Origin: Aliirhizobium smilacinae | Lineage (GTDB): Bacteria > Pseudomonadota > Alphaproteobacteria > Rhizobiales > Rhizobiaceae | DNA length: 64,000 bases | Reading direction: 5' to 3' | Assembly (NCBI RefSeq): GCF_006335145.1 | Contig: NZ_VDMN01000006.1 | Coordinates: forward strand, 186,001 to 250,000 | Part shown: piece by piece, positions 36,200 to 43,924 of the stretch | Position numbering within the stretch: the first letter of the stretch is position 1 | Layout of the letters: each line of letters opens with the position of its first letter | Notes under the pieces: generated by a model | Database searches by the model: none | The model's input: only the letters and a program-made list of their open reading frames with translations | Told to the model about the DNA's origin: nothing | Position numbers and translations under genes: made by a program

Positions 36200-36205
36200 G
36201 GGCAG

Positions 36206-36232
36206 GGAACACCTTGGACGGGTTTTCGTTCC
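36206..36232. promoter_or_regulatory. Bidirectional EcfG-type promoter
   Basis: One 27-base element reads GGAAC-N16-CGTT on the plus strand (36206-36230) and GGAAC-N16-TGTT on the minus strand (36208-36232), because GGAAC and GTTCC flank a 17-base core. The plus reading serves the membrane protein at 36256 and the minus reading serves the EEP gene at 36199. Both match the rhizobial general-stress promoter consensus. Confidence 0.65.
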
Positions 36233-36255
36233 CCTTCTTCAATATGACAGGAGCA

Positions 36256-37197
36256 ATGATGATCGGCAGGAAGCATATTTTACAACTGGCTGTCCTTGCC
36301 GCCGTCTGCGTTGCCGCCTTTCTCGTTTATCGCAGCCTTGGCCGATACACCTGGGACGAGGTGACGGAGGCCGCCGAGGCCATTCCCGTTGTCAGATTTG
36401 CGGGTGCCCTTTTCTTCGTCGCCGCATCCTATCTGTGCCTCACCGGTTTCGATACGCTGGCGGTCCGTTACGTCAAAAGAACGCTGGCATGGCGGCAGAC
36501 GGCACTTGCGTCCTTCTGCGCGCTGTCGATCGGCCATAATGTCGGCATGGCGGCGCTCAGTAGCGGTGCCGTGCGTTACCGGTTCTATTCGCGATGGGGG
36601 CTGACGGGAGGAGATATCGCCAGGGTGATCGGCTTTTGCGGCATTACCGTCGGGCTGGGGCTGTCGACACTCGCAGCGATCGTGCTGCTTCTCGATCTGG
36701 GGCCGGATACCGATCTTTTCGGCATCGGCCAGGAAACGAGGGTGGCGGCGGGGCTTGCCTGCCTGATCGTGCCCGTTGCCTATCTTTGCCTCTGTGTTTT
36801 CCGTGTGCCGGTGCGGCTTCGAACATGGCGTCTGGAACCGCCGTCGCTCGGTCTGGCGCTTCTGCAGATCGGCGTCGGCACACTGAATTTTGCCTGTGTC
36901 GCCGCGGCAATCCACCAGCTCACGGCGGTGTTCGGCGATATCACCTATTTCGAGGTTGCCGGCGCCTATGTCACGGCCAATGTCGCGGCTTTGATCAGCC
37001 ATGTTCCGGGCGGGCTCGGAGTGCTTGAGGCGACCATGCTCGGCATCCTGCCGGGCACGAAGATCATCGGCGCACTTGTGGCCTTCCGGGTGCTGTATTT
37101 CTTCGTGCCGCTGATGATCGGCCTGCCGACATTTCTTGCCAGCGAGGCCTATTATCGTCGTCGGCCTTACCGCTTCTCAGAACATTCGATGGGCTGA
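36256..37197 (+). CDS. Integral membrane protein, UPF0104 / lysylphosphatidylglycerol synthetase transmembrane-like
   Basis: A 313-residue polytopic protein with about eight transmembrane helices. Family marks are TGFDTLAVRYVKR, GHNVGMAALSSGAVRYRFYSRWGL, and HVPGGLGVLEATML near the C-terminus. This is the membrane part of MprF-like proteins without the catalytic domain. ATG 36256 (or 36259) follows AGGAG. The function is probably in lipid transport or envelope stability. It converges with and overlaps the phospholipase D gene by 21 bases. Confidence 0.8.
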   Translation: MMIGRKHILQLAVLAAVCVAAFLVYRSLGRYTWDEVTEAAEAIPVVRFAGALFFVAASYLCLTGFDTLAVRYVKRTLAWRQTALASFCALSIGHNVGMAALSSGAVRYRFYSRWGLTGGDIARVIGFCGITVGLGLSTLAAIVLLLDLGPDTDLFGIGQETRVAAGLACLIVPVAYLCLCVFRVPVRLRTWRLEPPSLGLALLQIGVGTLNFACVAAAIHQLTAVFGDITYFEVAGAYVTANVAALISHVPGGLGVLEATMLGILPGTKIIGALVAFRVLYFFVPLMIGLPTFLASEAYYRRRPYRFSEHSMG

Positions 37198-38703
37198 GAA
37201 GCGCGACAGGAGGCGGCGGAAGCCTGACTGGATCTGCGGAACCGGCCAGAAGGGCTGCTTGGGATCGATGATGCTGGTGCCGGGAAGGGATTCCGTCTCG
37301 CCCTTTTCGACATCCACATCGAAAGGCTTCAGGTGCCGCCCATTGACGTTCAGCATCTCGATGGTGCGGATCAGCGATCCGGTTTCGGCGAAATGCTGGC
37401 GCACCAGCGCCGGCTCGGCTGCCAGGTGTTCGGCAATGAGGTCGATCCGCAATTCCGCAATGGCTTCGCGCCCGGCCGCGTCCTGCGGCTCCATGGCCAG
37501 ATCGCTCTCGGTATCGAGGCCTTCCGAACGGTTGTTGAGATTGGACGAACCGACGCGCACGAAGCAGTCGTCGGCGATGATCAGCTTCGAGTGGACGATG
37601 ATCTCGCGTTCGCCGCCCTTGCCATCCGGCGTCACCGCATAAAAGACCCGCAGCCGGTCGTAGCGGTCGGCGCGTTTCAGCCGGCGGATCAGCCGCGTGC
37701 GATTTTGGCCCATCATCAGCTTTTCGAGAAAACCGTGGGATTCGCGGGTGACGAGCACGACGATTTCCGGGCCGTTCTGCTTGCGCAGCCGCTTGGCGAG
37801 CGTGCGGGCCACGCCGAAGGAGGCGAGATATTGCGTCTCGATATAAAGATGTTTTTCGGCCGCCTTCAGCGCATCATGGGTCAGGCGTATCGCCTCGCGA
37901 TGGCCGCGGCGTCCCTTCCACTTCCATGGTTCGGTCAGTGCAAGGCCGGTCGGGCAATCGCGCAAGGCGGGCTCGATATCGGACGGCCAGGGGGCTGGGC
38001 CGGGCACGTCGACGGGTAAAAGCTCCTCACTATGGGTCTTTTTCCACCTGCGCCGCGCGACATCGCCGATCAGCCTTGCTGCGTCACCGGTTACGATGGT
38101 CTGCATGTCATGCACCGGTCCATAGGACGTGCCGTCCGGCGAGATCCGTGCCGGATTGACGATCGTGTGCTGCCGGTCGTCCCAGCGGCGGGCGGTCAGG
38201 TCGATACCGCCCATGAAAGCGGTCTTGTCGTCGATCACGACGATCTTCTGGTGGTGGCTTGCTCTCAAGGGGTGACGGAAATCGAAGCGCAAGGCGATGC
38301 GCGGGTGGTCTGCCCATTCCATCTTGCCGAACATGCGGAAACTCTTGCCAGAATAGATCGGCCCCATGCCCCAGACGAGAATGCGGATTTCTAGGTCCGG
38401 CTTTTCCTCGACCATGCGGCGCAGCAGGGCGCCGATCGTTTCGGAACCTTCCTGCCGCGGACGCAGGCGAATGTCGGGATTGAAATCCCAGCCGACGATA
38501 AGGACCGATCGTTCCGCCTTGCGCAGGACTTCGTCGAGGCGGTTGAAATAATCCTCGCCATCGATGAGAAAAGCGATGCGCTCCGCCTTGGCGGAACGCC
38601 AGACGTTCCGGCCGGGCTTGATGACCCGCATGCGACCGGAAACCGGATCCATCAGATCAGGATTGGAAAAACTGCTCACGTCCACCTTGCGCCACCTCGT
38701 CAT
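37177..38703 (-). CDS. Phospholipase D / cardiolipin synthase-like protein
   Basis: A 508-residue protein with two HKD motifs: HHQKIVVIDDKTAFMGGIDL (near residue 150) and VHSKLIIADDCFVRVGSSNL (near 370). No N-terminal signal is seen. Phospholipase D acts on phospholipids or makes cardiolipin. A first start at ATG 38703 lies very close to the predicted transcript start; a GTG at 38679 with AGGTGGA upstream is an alternative that I find attractive. The gene forms a block with the EEP and UPF0104 genes. Confidence 0.87.
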   Translation of the reverse strand: MTRWRKVDVSSFSNPDLMDPVSGRMRVIKPGRNVWRSAKAERIAFLIDGEDYFNRLDEVLRKAERSVLIVGWDFNPDIRLRPRQEGSETIGALLRRMVEEKPDLEIRILVWGMGPIYSGKSFRMFGKMEWADHPRIALRFDFRHPLRASHHQKIVVIDDKTAFMGGIDLTARRWDDRQHTIVNPARISPDGTSYGPVHDMQTIVTGDAARLIGDVARRRWKKTHSEELLPVDVPGPAPWPSDIEPALRDCPTGLALTEPWKWKGRRGHREAIRLTHDALKAAEKHLYIETQYLASFGVARTLAKRLRKQNGPEIVVLVTRESHGFLEKLMMGQNRTRLIRRLKRADRYDRLRVFYAVTPDGKGGEREIIVHSKLIIADDCFVRVGSSNLNNRSEGLDTESDLAMEPQDAAGREAIAELRIDLIAEHLAAEPALVRQHFAETGSLIRTIEMLNVNGRHLKPFDVDVEKGETESLPGTSIIDPKQPFWPVPQIQSGFRRLLSRFSAHRMF

Positions 38704-38715
38704 GTCTGACGGATG

Positions 38716-38741
38716 AACGCCAAGGTTTTAGATTTTGTTCC
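38716..38741 (-). promoter_or_regulatory. EcfG-type promoter of the phospholipase D gene
   Basis: On the minus strand GGAAC-N17-CGTT, an exact match to the rhizobial general-stress consensus. It ends about 13 bases before the first ATG of the phospholipase D gene, so the transcript leader would be short. Confidence 0.65.
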
Positions 38742-38764
38742 CGCGACAGGAACGCTCTTTCAGC

Positions 38765-38971
38765 TTATCCAGCCTTCTGCATCTGCGGTGCAGAGACCTT
38801 GGTGTCGAACGAACCCGTATAGGTATCATCCACAACTTCCATAGCAACGAATACGGCGACCAGAATCCCGGCCGTCACCACCAGCAGTTTCCACAGGCAC
38901 GGTTTGAATTCTGCCGGCTGCTGGGACCGAGACGCATCGCGGCCCGGCATGCTCTTACTCGATACTGTCAT
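38765..38971 (-). CDS. Small single-pass membrane protein (68 residues)
   Basis: A 68-residue hypothetical protein with a polar N-terminus (MTVSSKSMPGRDASRSQQ), one transmembrane segment (KLLVVTAGILVAVFVAMEVV) and a short exterior tail (DDTYTGSFDTKVSAPQMQKAG). No known domain. It has its own start, and no strong promoter was found. Codon use suits a real gene but no homology is claimed. Confidence 0.55.
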   Translation of the reverse strand: MTVSSKSMPGRDASRSQQPAEFKPCLWKLLVVTAGILVAVFVAMEVVDDTYTGSFDTKVSAPQMQKAG

Positions 38972-38994
38972 GTCGTTCTCTTTGATGCCGCCGG

Positions 38995-39171
38995 TTACGC
39001 CGCATTTGCTGGCGGCATGTAGACTGGCGGTCTGTTTGTCTCATCCGGATTAGGCAACGGCGCCTCATCGGGCAGCCTGTCAGGTTCCGGTTCGTCGATC
39101 GGCGGATCTGGGGTCCATCCTGGCGCCGGCATAGGCGGCTGCTCTGTGGGCTCTCGTGGATCTGGGATCAT
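38995..39171 (-). CDS. Small proline-rich protein (58 residues)
   Basis: A protein of alternating Pro, Asp and Glu (IPDPREPTEQPPMPAPGW, then PDEAPLPNPDETNRPPVY). The start at ATG 39171 is set by GGAGG five bases upstream; the long frame to 39408 would include an unlikely N-terminus and overlap the promoter of the DUF892 gene. It is likely disordered. An EcfG-type promoter lies at 39196-39220. Confidence 0.6.
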   Translation of the reverse strand: MIPDPREPTEQPPMPAPGWTPDPPIDEPEPDRLPDEAPLPNPDETNRPPVYMPPANAA

Positions 39172-39195
39172 CGGCGCCTCCATTAATGCATCGAC

Positions 39196-39220
39196 AACCC
39201 TCGGCGCAAGTGATGGTTCC
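39196..39220 (-). promoter_or_regulatory. EcfG-type promoter for the proline-rich protein
   Basis: GGAAC-N16-GGTT on the minus strand, 25 bases before ATG 39171. It is one half of a divergent pair with 39299-39324. Confidence 0.5.
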
Positions 39221-39298
39221 CACTTTTTTAACAGGAGCTGATATGCCGCGTTTGCATCTCTCGATGGCATATAGCGACAATTTCGCGCAGTATTGCGT

Positions 39299-39324
39299 GG
39301 AACTTCCCGCCATGGTTCGGGGTT
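39299..39324 (+). promoter_or_regulatory. EcfG-type promoter for the DUF892 gene
   Basis: GGAAC-N17-GGTT on the plus strand, about 60 bases before ATG 39383. Together with the minus-strand element at 39196-39220 it suggests that the two divergent genes are both in the general stress regulon. Confidence 0.5.
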
Positions 39325-39382
39325 GCCTCTGGCGATCACGGACCTGTGTATTATCTTCGTGATGAGACGAGGGAGAAGCCGG

Positions 39383-39889
39383 ATGACCCATGCGAAAGAC
39401 AATTTCATTGCCTGGCTGAAGAGTGCTCACGCGATGGAGGAACAGGCGATCACCTCGCTCACGGCGCAGACGCGGCGGCTGGAAAACTATCCCGATCTCA
39501 AGGCGCGTATGCTCGAACATCTCGACGAGACGCGACGCCAGGCAGAAGCGCTGCAGACCCTGCTCAACGATTTTTCCGGTGCGCCTTCTACGCTCAAGGA
39601 CATTGCCGGTCGCATTGCCGCCACCGTACACGGTATCCCCGCATTGGTGATGAGCGACGAGGTGGTAAAATTCACGGCTCAGGCCTATGCGTTCGAGCAT
39701 CTGGAGATCGCCACCTACCGCATGCTGATCACGGCCGCCGACGAATTGGGTGAAACCGAAGCCCAGGCCGTGTTCAAACGAATCCTTGCGCAAGAGACGG
39801 CGATGGCCACGTGGCTTGAAGACAATCTCGATCCCATCACCCGCGTTTTCCTGATGCGCGACGAACGGGATCTTCAGGCGAAGCGATAG
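39383..39889 (+). CDS. Ferritin-like DUF892 (YciE/YciF family) stress protein
   Basis: A 168-residue four-helix-bundle protein of the DUF892 family. DNFIAWLKSAHAMEEQAITSL, LKARMLEHLDETRRQAEALQTLL, and AYAFEHLEIATYRMLITAADELGETEA show the Glu and His residues of a ferritin-like di-iron site. Relatives are stress-induced. ATG 39383 follows AGGGAG; the longer in-frame region upstream is the promoter. The C-terminus ends with a charged tail. Confidence 0.8.
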   Translation: MTHAKDNFIAWLKSAHAMEEQAITSLTAQTRRLENYPDLKARMLEHLDETRRQAEALQTLLNDFSGAPSTLKDIAGRIAATVHGIPALVMSDEVVKFTAQAYAFEHLEIATYRMLITAADELGETEAQAVFKRILAQETAMATWLEDNLDPITRVFLMRDERDLQAKR

Positions 39890-39935
39890 AGCAATTCCAG
39901 CAAAAGCAGGAAGCGTTTTTGCGCCTGGAATTGCG
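39890..39935. repeat. Rhizobial palindromic repeat, GCAATTCCAG type
   Basis: The inverted arms GCAATTCCAG and CTGGAATTGC (39891-39900 and 39925-39934) flank a core with CAAAAGC and GCGTTTTTG. This kind of short palindrome is spread in intergenic regions of Rhizobium and Agrobacterium genomes. It lies between convergent genes and could act as a terminator. Confidence 0.65.
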
Positions 39936-39946
39936 GTGAAACTGTT

Positions 39947-40159
39947 CTAGCCGAAGAAATTGTTGTCGTCGAAGTGGCGATGCAGGCTTTTTTCGTCCTT
40001 CACTCCGCGCTGGTAAAGCTGGATCATGGCGACCGCCACTTCACTGGCGGCAGCACTGCCGCCATGCAGGCCGCGCTCCACGCACACGTCGTCGAACACG
40101 CGTTTCAGGAAAGTCAGGTCGTTCGGATCGAAAGCATTGCTTTCTACTGCCGGAATCAT
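39947..40159 (-). CDS. Small conserved-looking protein (70 residues)
   Basis: A 70-residue protein beginning MIPAVESNAFDPNDLTFLKRVFDDVC, with GGSAAASEVAVAMIQLYQRGVKDEKSLHRHF. The pattern of amphipathic helices suggests a folded small protein; similar ones are annotated as hypothetical in rhizobia. No function proposed. The 200 bases upstream hold no other gene. Confidence 0.6.
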   Translation of the reverse strand: MIPAVESNAFDPNDLTFLKRVFDDVCVERGLHGGSAAASEVAVAMIQLYQRGVKDEKSLHRHFDDNNFFG

Positions 40160-40359
40160 GCTCTGCCTCCATCATGGGGGCGAAAGAATTCAGGTCGAAA
40201 CCCTCCGTCTTCCAGTCGCCGGAGCCCTGTCCAGTAGCCGACGATGGGGTGAGCCTACTCCGTTCCGCCGCCGTTTCAAGCGGCGGCAGATTAAATCGAA
40301 GTAATGATTCGGTGATCCCGTTTCACTCGCCCTTCACTGGCGGTGAATGCCGGCGGATG

Positions 40360-40572
40360 TCAGTCCAGATGGTTGGTTTCGTTGTCGTGAAACTGCTCGT
40401 TGCGAACCGTTTTGCCGTCCAGTCCGCGCTCGCGCGAATGCTGGGCCTTGTCGCGGTTGGACAGTACCATGTTGTCGGGGAGAATAGCCTTGTCGATATC
40501 GGTCATCGCACCGTTGCCGCTGCTTTTTCCCTGTGCGCCGGAACCGATATGTTTCGAGCTGGCATTGGCCAT
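40360..40572 (-). CDS. Small hydrophilic protein (70 residues)
   Basis: A 70-residue protein beginning MANASSKHIGSGAQGKSSGNGAM, then DKAILPDNMVLSNRDKAQHSRERGLDG. GAGGACGACCAC lies before the ATG. Charged and low in hydrophobics, therefore likely soluble and disordered. Its position in a cluster of small stress-type proteins suggests a similar role. Function unknown. Confidence 0.6.
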   Translation of the reverse strand: MANASSKHIGSGAQGKSSGNGAMTDIDKAILPDNMVLSNRDKAQHSRERGLDGKTVRNEQFHDNETNHLD

Positions 40573-40670
40573 GTGGTCGTCCTCCTTGTCACGTGGCTAC
40601 CATCTCGAAACGAGCCAGCGGAGGATTTGATCCGAAGAATGTTTGGTACCCCATGCGGCGAAATTGCAGC

Positions 40671-41714
40671 TTAGTGGGTAACCTTGGCCAGGCCGGCATC
40701 ATAGCCGGTCATCGCTTGATCGGTCTCGCGGCTGACTTCCGCATCGGGCTCGCCGAGAATGCGGCTTTCGATCCAGGAGCGGGGGTTGCGGCGCGGAGTG
40801 ATGTAACCGACCGGAAGCGCCACCGCCTGAAGGAAGCGGACGATCACGGTATAAAGACCGGTCTTGAGGCGACCGGTACGATAGGACGTGATGCCGACCG
40901 CAACGGCAAGGCCTGCGGCGATGATGAGGGCCGGCTGGGTCATGCCGGGAAGTGTCGCCAGCAGCACGGCTGAGGCGAGGATAAAGGTCGAGGCAAGCGC
41001 CAGCATGCCGAGTTCCGGCAGGTCACGCAGCAGCCGATAGAAATAGGGTTTTCCTGTTGCCGCCCGCAGCAATTCGCCGATGCCGAAGGGTTCCTTGGTT
41101 CTGACCTGCTGCAGAAGCAAATCGCGCGAGCGCGCATCGCGACCGTGATGACGGGCGAAAGGGCGATCCAGCCGGTGCAGCTTCCAACCGGTGCTGCGCA
41201 GCCGGATGCCGAGGTTCAGCTCCTCGTAACCATGGAGGTTGCGGTCGGCCATGTAATCGATCGCATCGACAGCCCGGCGGCGGTAAAGCCCGCCTCCCGC
41301 CAGCTGATCCACCGAGCCGATGCGGTTGTCGGAGGCAAAGCCGTTGGCGGATGCCGCCGTCTCGATATGGCCGGTGACGCCGCCGCTGCGCGGATGGCGG
41401 TCGAGAAAATGGATCGCCTCTTTCAGGAAGCCGGGATCGAGCTCCATGTCGCCTTCGATCATGCAGACGAAATCGTGCTGCGCATATTGATAACCGAGCT
41501 GCGCGCCGGCGCCGCTGCGAAAACGCGCGGGGCGGGCAATCTGGGCCAGCCGCACGGGGTAACCCGCTGCAATCTCGGTCGTACGGTCACGCGAGCCGAG
41601 ATCGGTGACGATCACCTCGCCCTGTCCATCCGGCAGGGCTTTGAGCGCGGTCTCGATCGTGCGCGCAATGCGCTTTTCGTCGTCCAAAGTCTTGATGATG
41701 ATCGATACGGTCAT
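40671..41714 (-). CDS. GT2 glycosyltransferase with C-terminal membrane anchors
   Basis: A 347-residue family 2 glycosyltransferase: TVSIIIKTLDDEKRIARTIETAL, VTDLGSRDRTTEI, and the DxD-type CMIEGDMELDPGFL, followed by GYEELNLGIRLR as acceptor motif and two or three transmembrane helices (LGMLALASTFILASAVLLATL, ALIIAAGLAVAVGI). Such enzymes build envelope polysaccharide or lipid-linked glycans. It lies 160 bases after the AsnB-like gene on the same strand, separated by a terminator-like hairpin, so co-transcription is uncertain. Confidence 0.8.
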   Translation of the reverse strand: MTVSIIIKTLDDEKRIARTIETALKALPDGQGEVIVTDLGSRDRTTEIAAGYPVRLAQIARPARFRSGAGAQLGYQYAQHDFVCMIEGDMELDPGFLKEAIHFLDRHPRSGGVTGHIETAASANGFASDNRIGSVDQLAGGGLYRRRAVDAIDYMADRNLHGYEELNLGIRLRSTGWKLHRLDRPFARHHGRDARSRDLLLQQVRTKEPFGIGELLRAATGKPYFYRLLRDLPELGMLALASTFILASAVLLATLPGMTQPALIIAAGLAVAVGITSYRTGRLKTGLYTVIVRFLQAVALPVGYITPRRNPRSWIESRILGEPDAEVSRETDQAMTGYDAGLAKVTH

Positions 41715-41857
41715 GGTGTCTAACTCCCTGACTTGGTCGCGATGTCTGCCACACGTTTCGATCGTGGCACGGCTTGACCGAAGGCTTAAAGGCAGCTCGT
41801 TCCGATCCTCATAAAGACAATACTAAAATTTTAGCGATCACGCGAGCGTGAGGTATG

Positions 41858-41875
41858 AAAAGCTGCGCTCGCAGC
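41858..41875 (-). terminator. Hairpin with T run after the AsnB-like gene
   Basis: On the minus strand GCTGCG-AG-CGCAGC is followed by TTTT. It starts two bases after the asparagine synthase stop. The loop is small, so confidence is moderate. Confidence 0.5.
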
Positions 41876-41876
41876 C

Positions 41877-43844
41877 TCACGGCTGACTTTTCGCAACCGC
41901 TGCCGTCTCGGTAACCGATTGTTTTATCGCGAATTGATCGGCCCATAATTGCGTCGAAAGAATTCCGACAAAGGCGGCGTTATCGCGGAAACCGGCGACA
42001 TCCTGCTTGCGGCATTTCGCATAAAGCTTGGAAACAGCCATTGGATTGAACAGACCGGTTGAAGCAACCGTGCGTTCTGACAGCATCTCGGCGACATAGG
42101 GCCGTTCGTCGGTGCCGGGGCCGGTGAATGAGCGGCTGTCCGGTGCGCGATAGGGCTGTTTCTGCCGCTCGATCACGCTTGGTGGCACAAGCCTCGTCGC
42201 AGCCTCGCGCAGAATGTGTTTTTCGCGCAGGCCACGCAGCTTGGCATCCGGCGAAAGTCTGGTCGCGAACTCGACCAGACGGTGATCGAGAAAGGGGAAA
42301 CGGCCCTCGATGCCATGCGCCATCGCCATTCGGTCGCCTTGGCTGGACAGGATATAGCCCGGCAGCAGAAGACGGGTTTCGAGATACTGGGCCTGATGTA
42401 ACGGGTGCCAACGACCGAAACGCTCGGGAAGCCGTGCGGCAAGCTCTTCGGCTGCATCGTAATCGCCGAGCGTCTGGCGCAGATCTGCGGAATAAAAGAT
42501 TTTTGCCGCTGCCGTGCTTTTCATCCGCGGCCGGTGTGAGAAAAGCGGATCGGACCGATCGGTGCCAGATATGTTGAAGAAGGCAGCCAGATATTCTGCC
42601 GATTGCTGTTTCAGCCCCGGCAGATAGGGGTAAAGTTTTTTGAACAGATGCGGCCTAATCTTCGAACCCGGCTGACAGGCGCAGAAGCGGCGGACTTTTG
42701 CTTCCCTGAAAATGTCGTAGCCGGCAAATATTTCGTCGGCGCCTTCGCCGGTCAGGACCACCTTCATGCCGTTGTCGCGCACCAGCCCTGCCAGCGTGTA
42801 GAGCGGCGCAGGGGCGGTGCGTAATATCGGGCGTTCGGTAAAGCGGACGATCTCGGGAAATGCCGCCGCGATGGCGTCAGGTGATGACGCGACAGAGCGG
42901 TGACGGGTGCCGAGCGCCGAAGCCACCTCACGCTGAAAACTGCTTTCGTCATGTTCGGCGCTGTCGAAGGTGACGGAGAAGGTGTTCAGCCCGTCTGGTG
43001 CCATCGGTGCGGCCAGCGCCGTGATCAGCGAGGAATCGAGCCCGCCGGACAGATAGGAACCGACCGGCACGTCTGCACGCATCCTAAGCCGCACCGCGTC
43101 GCTCAGCAGGGCGCGCAGTTCTTCGCAATGGTCGGTATCGCCAGACAGCCCACGCTCGCCCGCATCGGGATAATCGAGTGACCAATATGATCTCAGCCGG
43201 TTCCTTCCGCCTTCGCGGATCAGCAGCTGGCCGGGTTCCAGCTCGAAAATATTGCGGAAAGCGGTGCGCGGGGCGATCGGCGCCCAGAGGGTAAAGATCT
43301 GGTCGAGCGCGAAAGGATCGAGTTCGGCATCGATGCCGGGCACCGTCAGCAGCGCCTTCACTTCCGAGGCGAAATAGAGCGTTCCCTTGTGTTCGGTGTA
43401 AAAAAGCGGCCGCACGCCCATCCGGTCCCGCGCCAGCATCAGCTTGCGTTCCGTTGCGTCCCATATGGCGAAGGCGAAATCGCCGTTCAGCTTTTCCAGG
43501 CAGCGCTCGCCGTCAAAGGCATAGAGCTGCAGCAGCACTTCCGTGTCGGATCCGGTGCGGAAGATCGCTCCGCGTGCCTTCAACTCGTCGCGCAGTTCGA
43601 CATAGTTGAAGATCTCGCCGTTGAAGGCGATCGTGTAGCGCCCGTCGGCGCTTGTCATCGGCTGCTGGCCATCGACAAGCCCGACAATCGACAGGCGCAC
43701 ATGCGAGAGGCCGATGCCGGGTGCAGTCCAGATGCCGCTGCCATCCGGCCCGCGATGGACGATCGCCTGTCCCATGGAGGACAAAAGCTGCGGCGCGTAT
43801 TCCGCTCCCAACCCTTCTCCCGCGTAACCTGCAAATCCGCACAT
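41877..43844 (-). CDS. Asparagine synthase-like glutamine amidotransferase (AsnB family)
   Basis: A 655-residue protein with an N-terminal class II glutaminase domain (MCGFAGYAG with Cys2 as nucleophile, HRGPDGSGIW, HVRLSIVGL) and a C-terminal asparagine synthase domain with the PP-loop SGGLDSSLI and the ATP/aspartate region (LSRLSPDAKLRGLREKHILREA). I start at ATG 43844 because Cys2 must be N-terminal after Met removal; an ATG three codons earlier would leave extra residues. Long AsnB-like forms such as this often act in the synthesis of surface polysaccharide or lipid-linked amides rather than free asparagine. Neighbouring GT2 supports an envelope role. Confidence 0.87.
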   Translation of the reverse strand: MCGFAGYAGEGLGAEYAPQLLSSMGQAIVHRGPDGSGIWTAPGIGLSHVRLSIVGLVDGQQPMTSADGRYTIAFNGEIFNYVELRDELKARGAIFRTGSDTEVLLQLYAFDGERCLEKLNGDFAFAIWDATERKLMLARDRMGVRPLFYTEHKGTLYFASEVKALLTVPGIDAELDPFALDQIFTLWAPIAPRTAFRNIFELEPGQLLIREGGRNRLRSYWSLDYPDAGERGLSGDTDHCEELRALLSDAVRLRMRADVPVGSYLSGGLDSSLITALAAPMAPDGLNTFSVTFDSAEHDESSFQREVASALGTRHRSVASSPDAIAAAFPEIVRFTERPILRTAPAPLYTLAGLVRDNGMKVVLTGEGADEIFAGYDIFREAKVRRFCACQPGSKIRPHLFKKLYPYLPGLKQQSAEYLAAFFNISGTDRSDPLFSHRPRMKSTAAAKIFYSADLRQTLGDYDAAEELAARLPERFGRWHPLHQAQYLETRLLLPGYILSSQGDRMAMAHGIEGRFPFLDHRLVEFATRLSPDAKLRGLREKHILREAATRLVPPSVIERQKQPYRAPDSRSFTGPGTDERPYVAEMLSERTVASTGLFNPMAVSKLYAKCRKQDVAGFRDNAAFVGILSTQLWADQFAIKQSVTETAAVAKSQP

Positions 43845-43924
43845 GTTTTCCATCCAGAACAGGATCGTCCGATCCCGTTCATAAGCGGAAAAGCTTGCCG
43901 ATCCCCTTATGCCAAGAGGATGTC

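Noticed and set aside
40240..40266. GGAAC-N18-CGTC on the minus strand before the 70-residue gene at 40159
   Set aside because: Wrong spacing and a mismatch in the -10; too weak to call a general-stress promoter.
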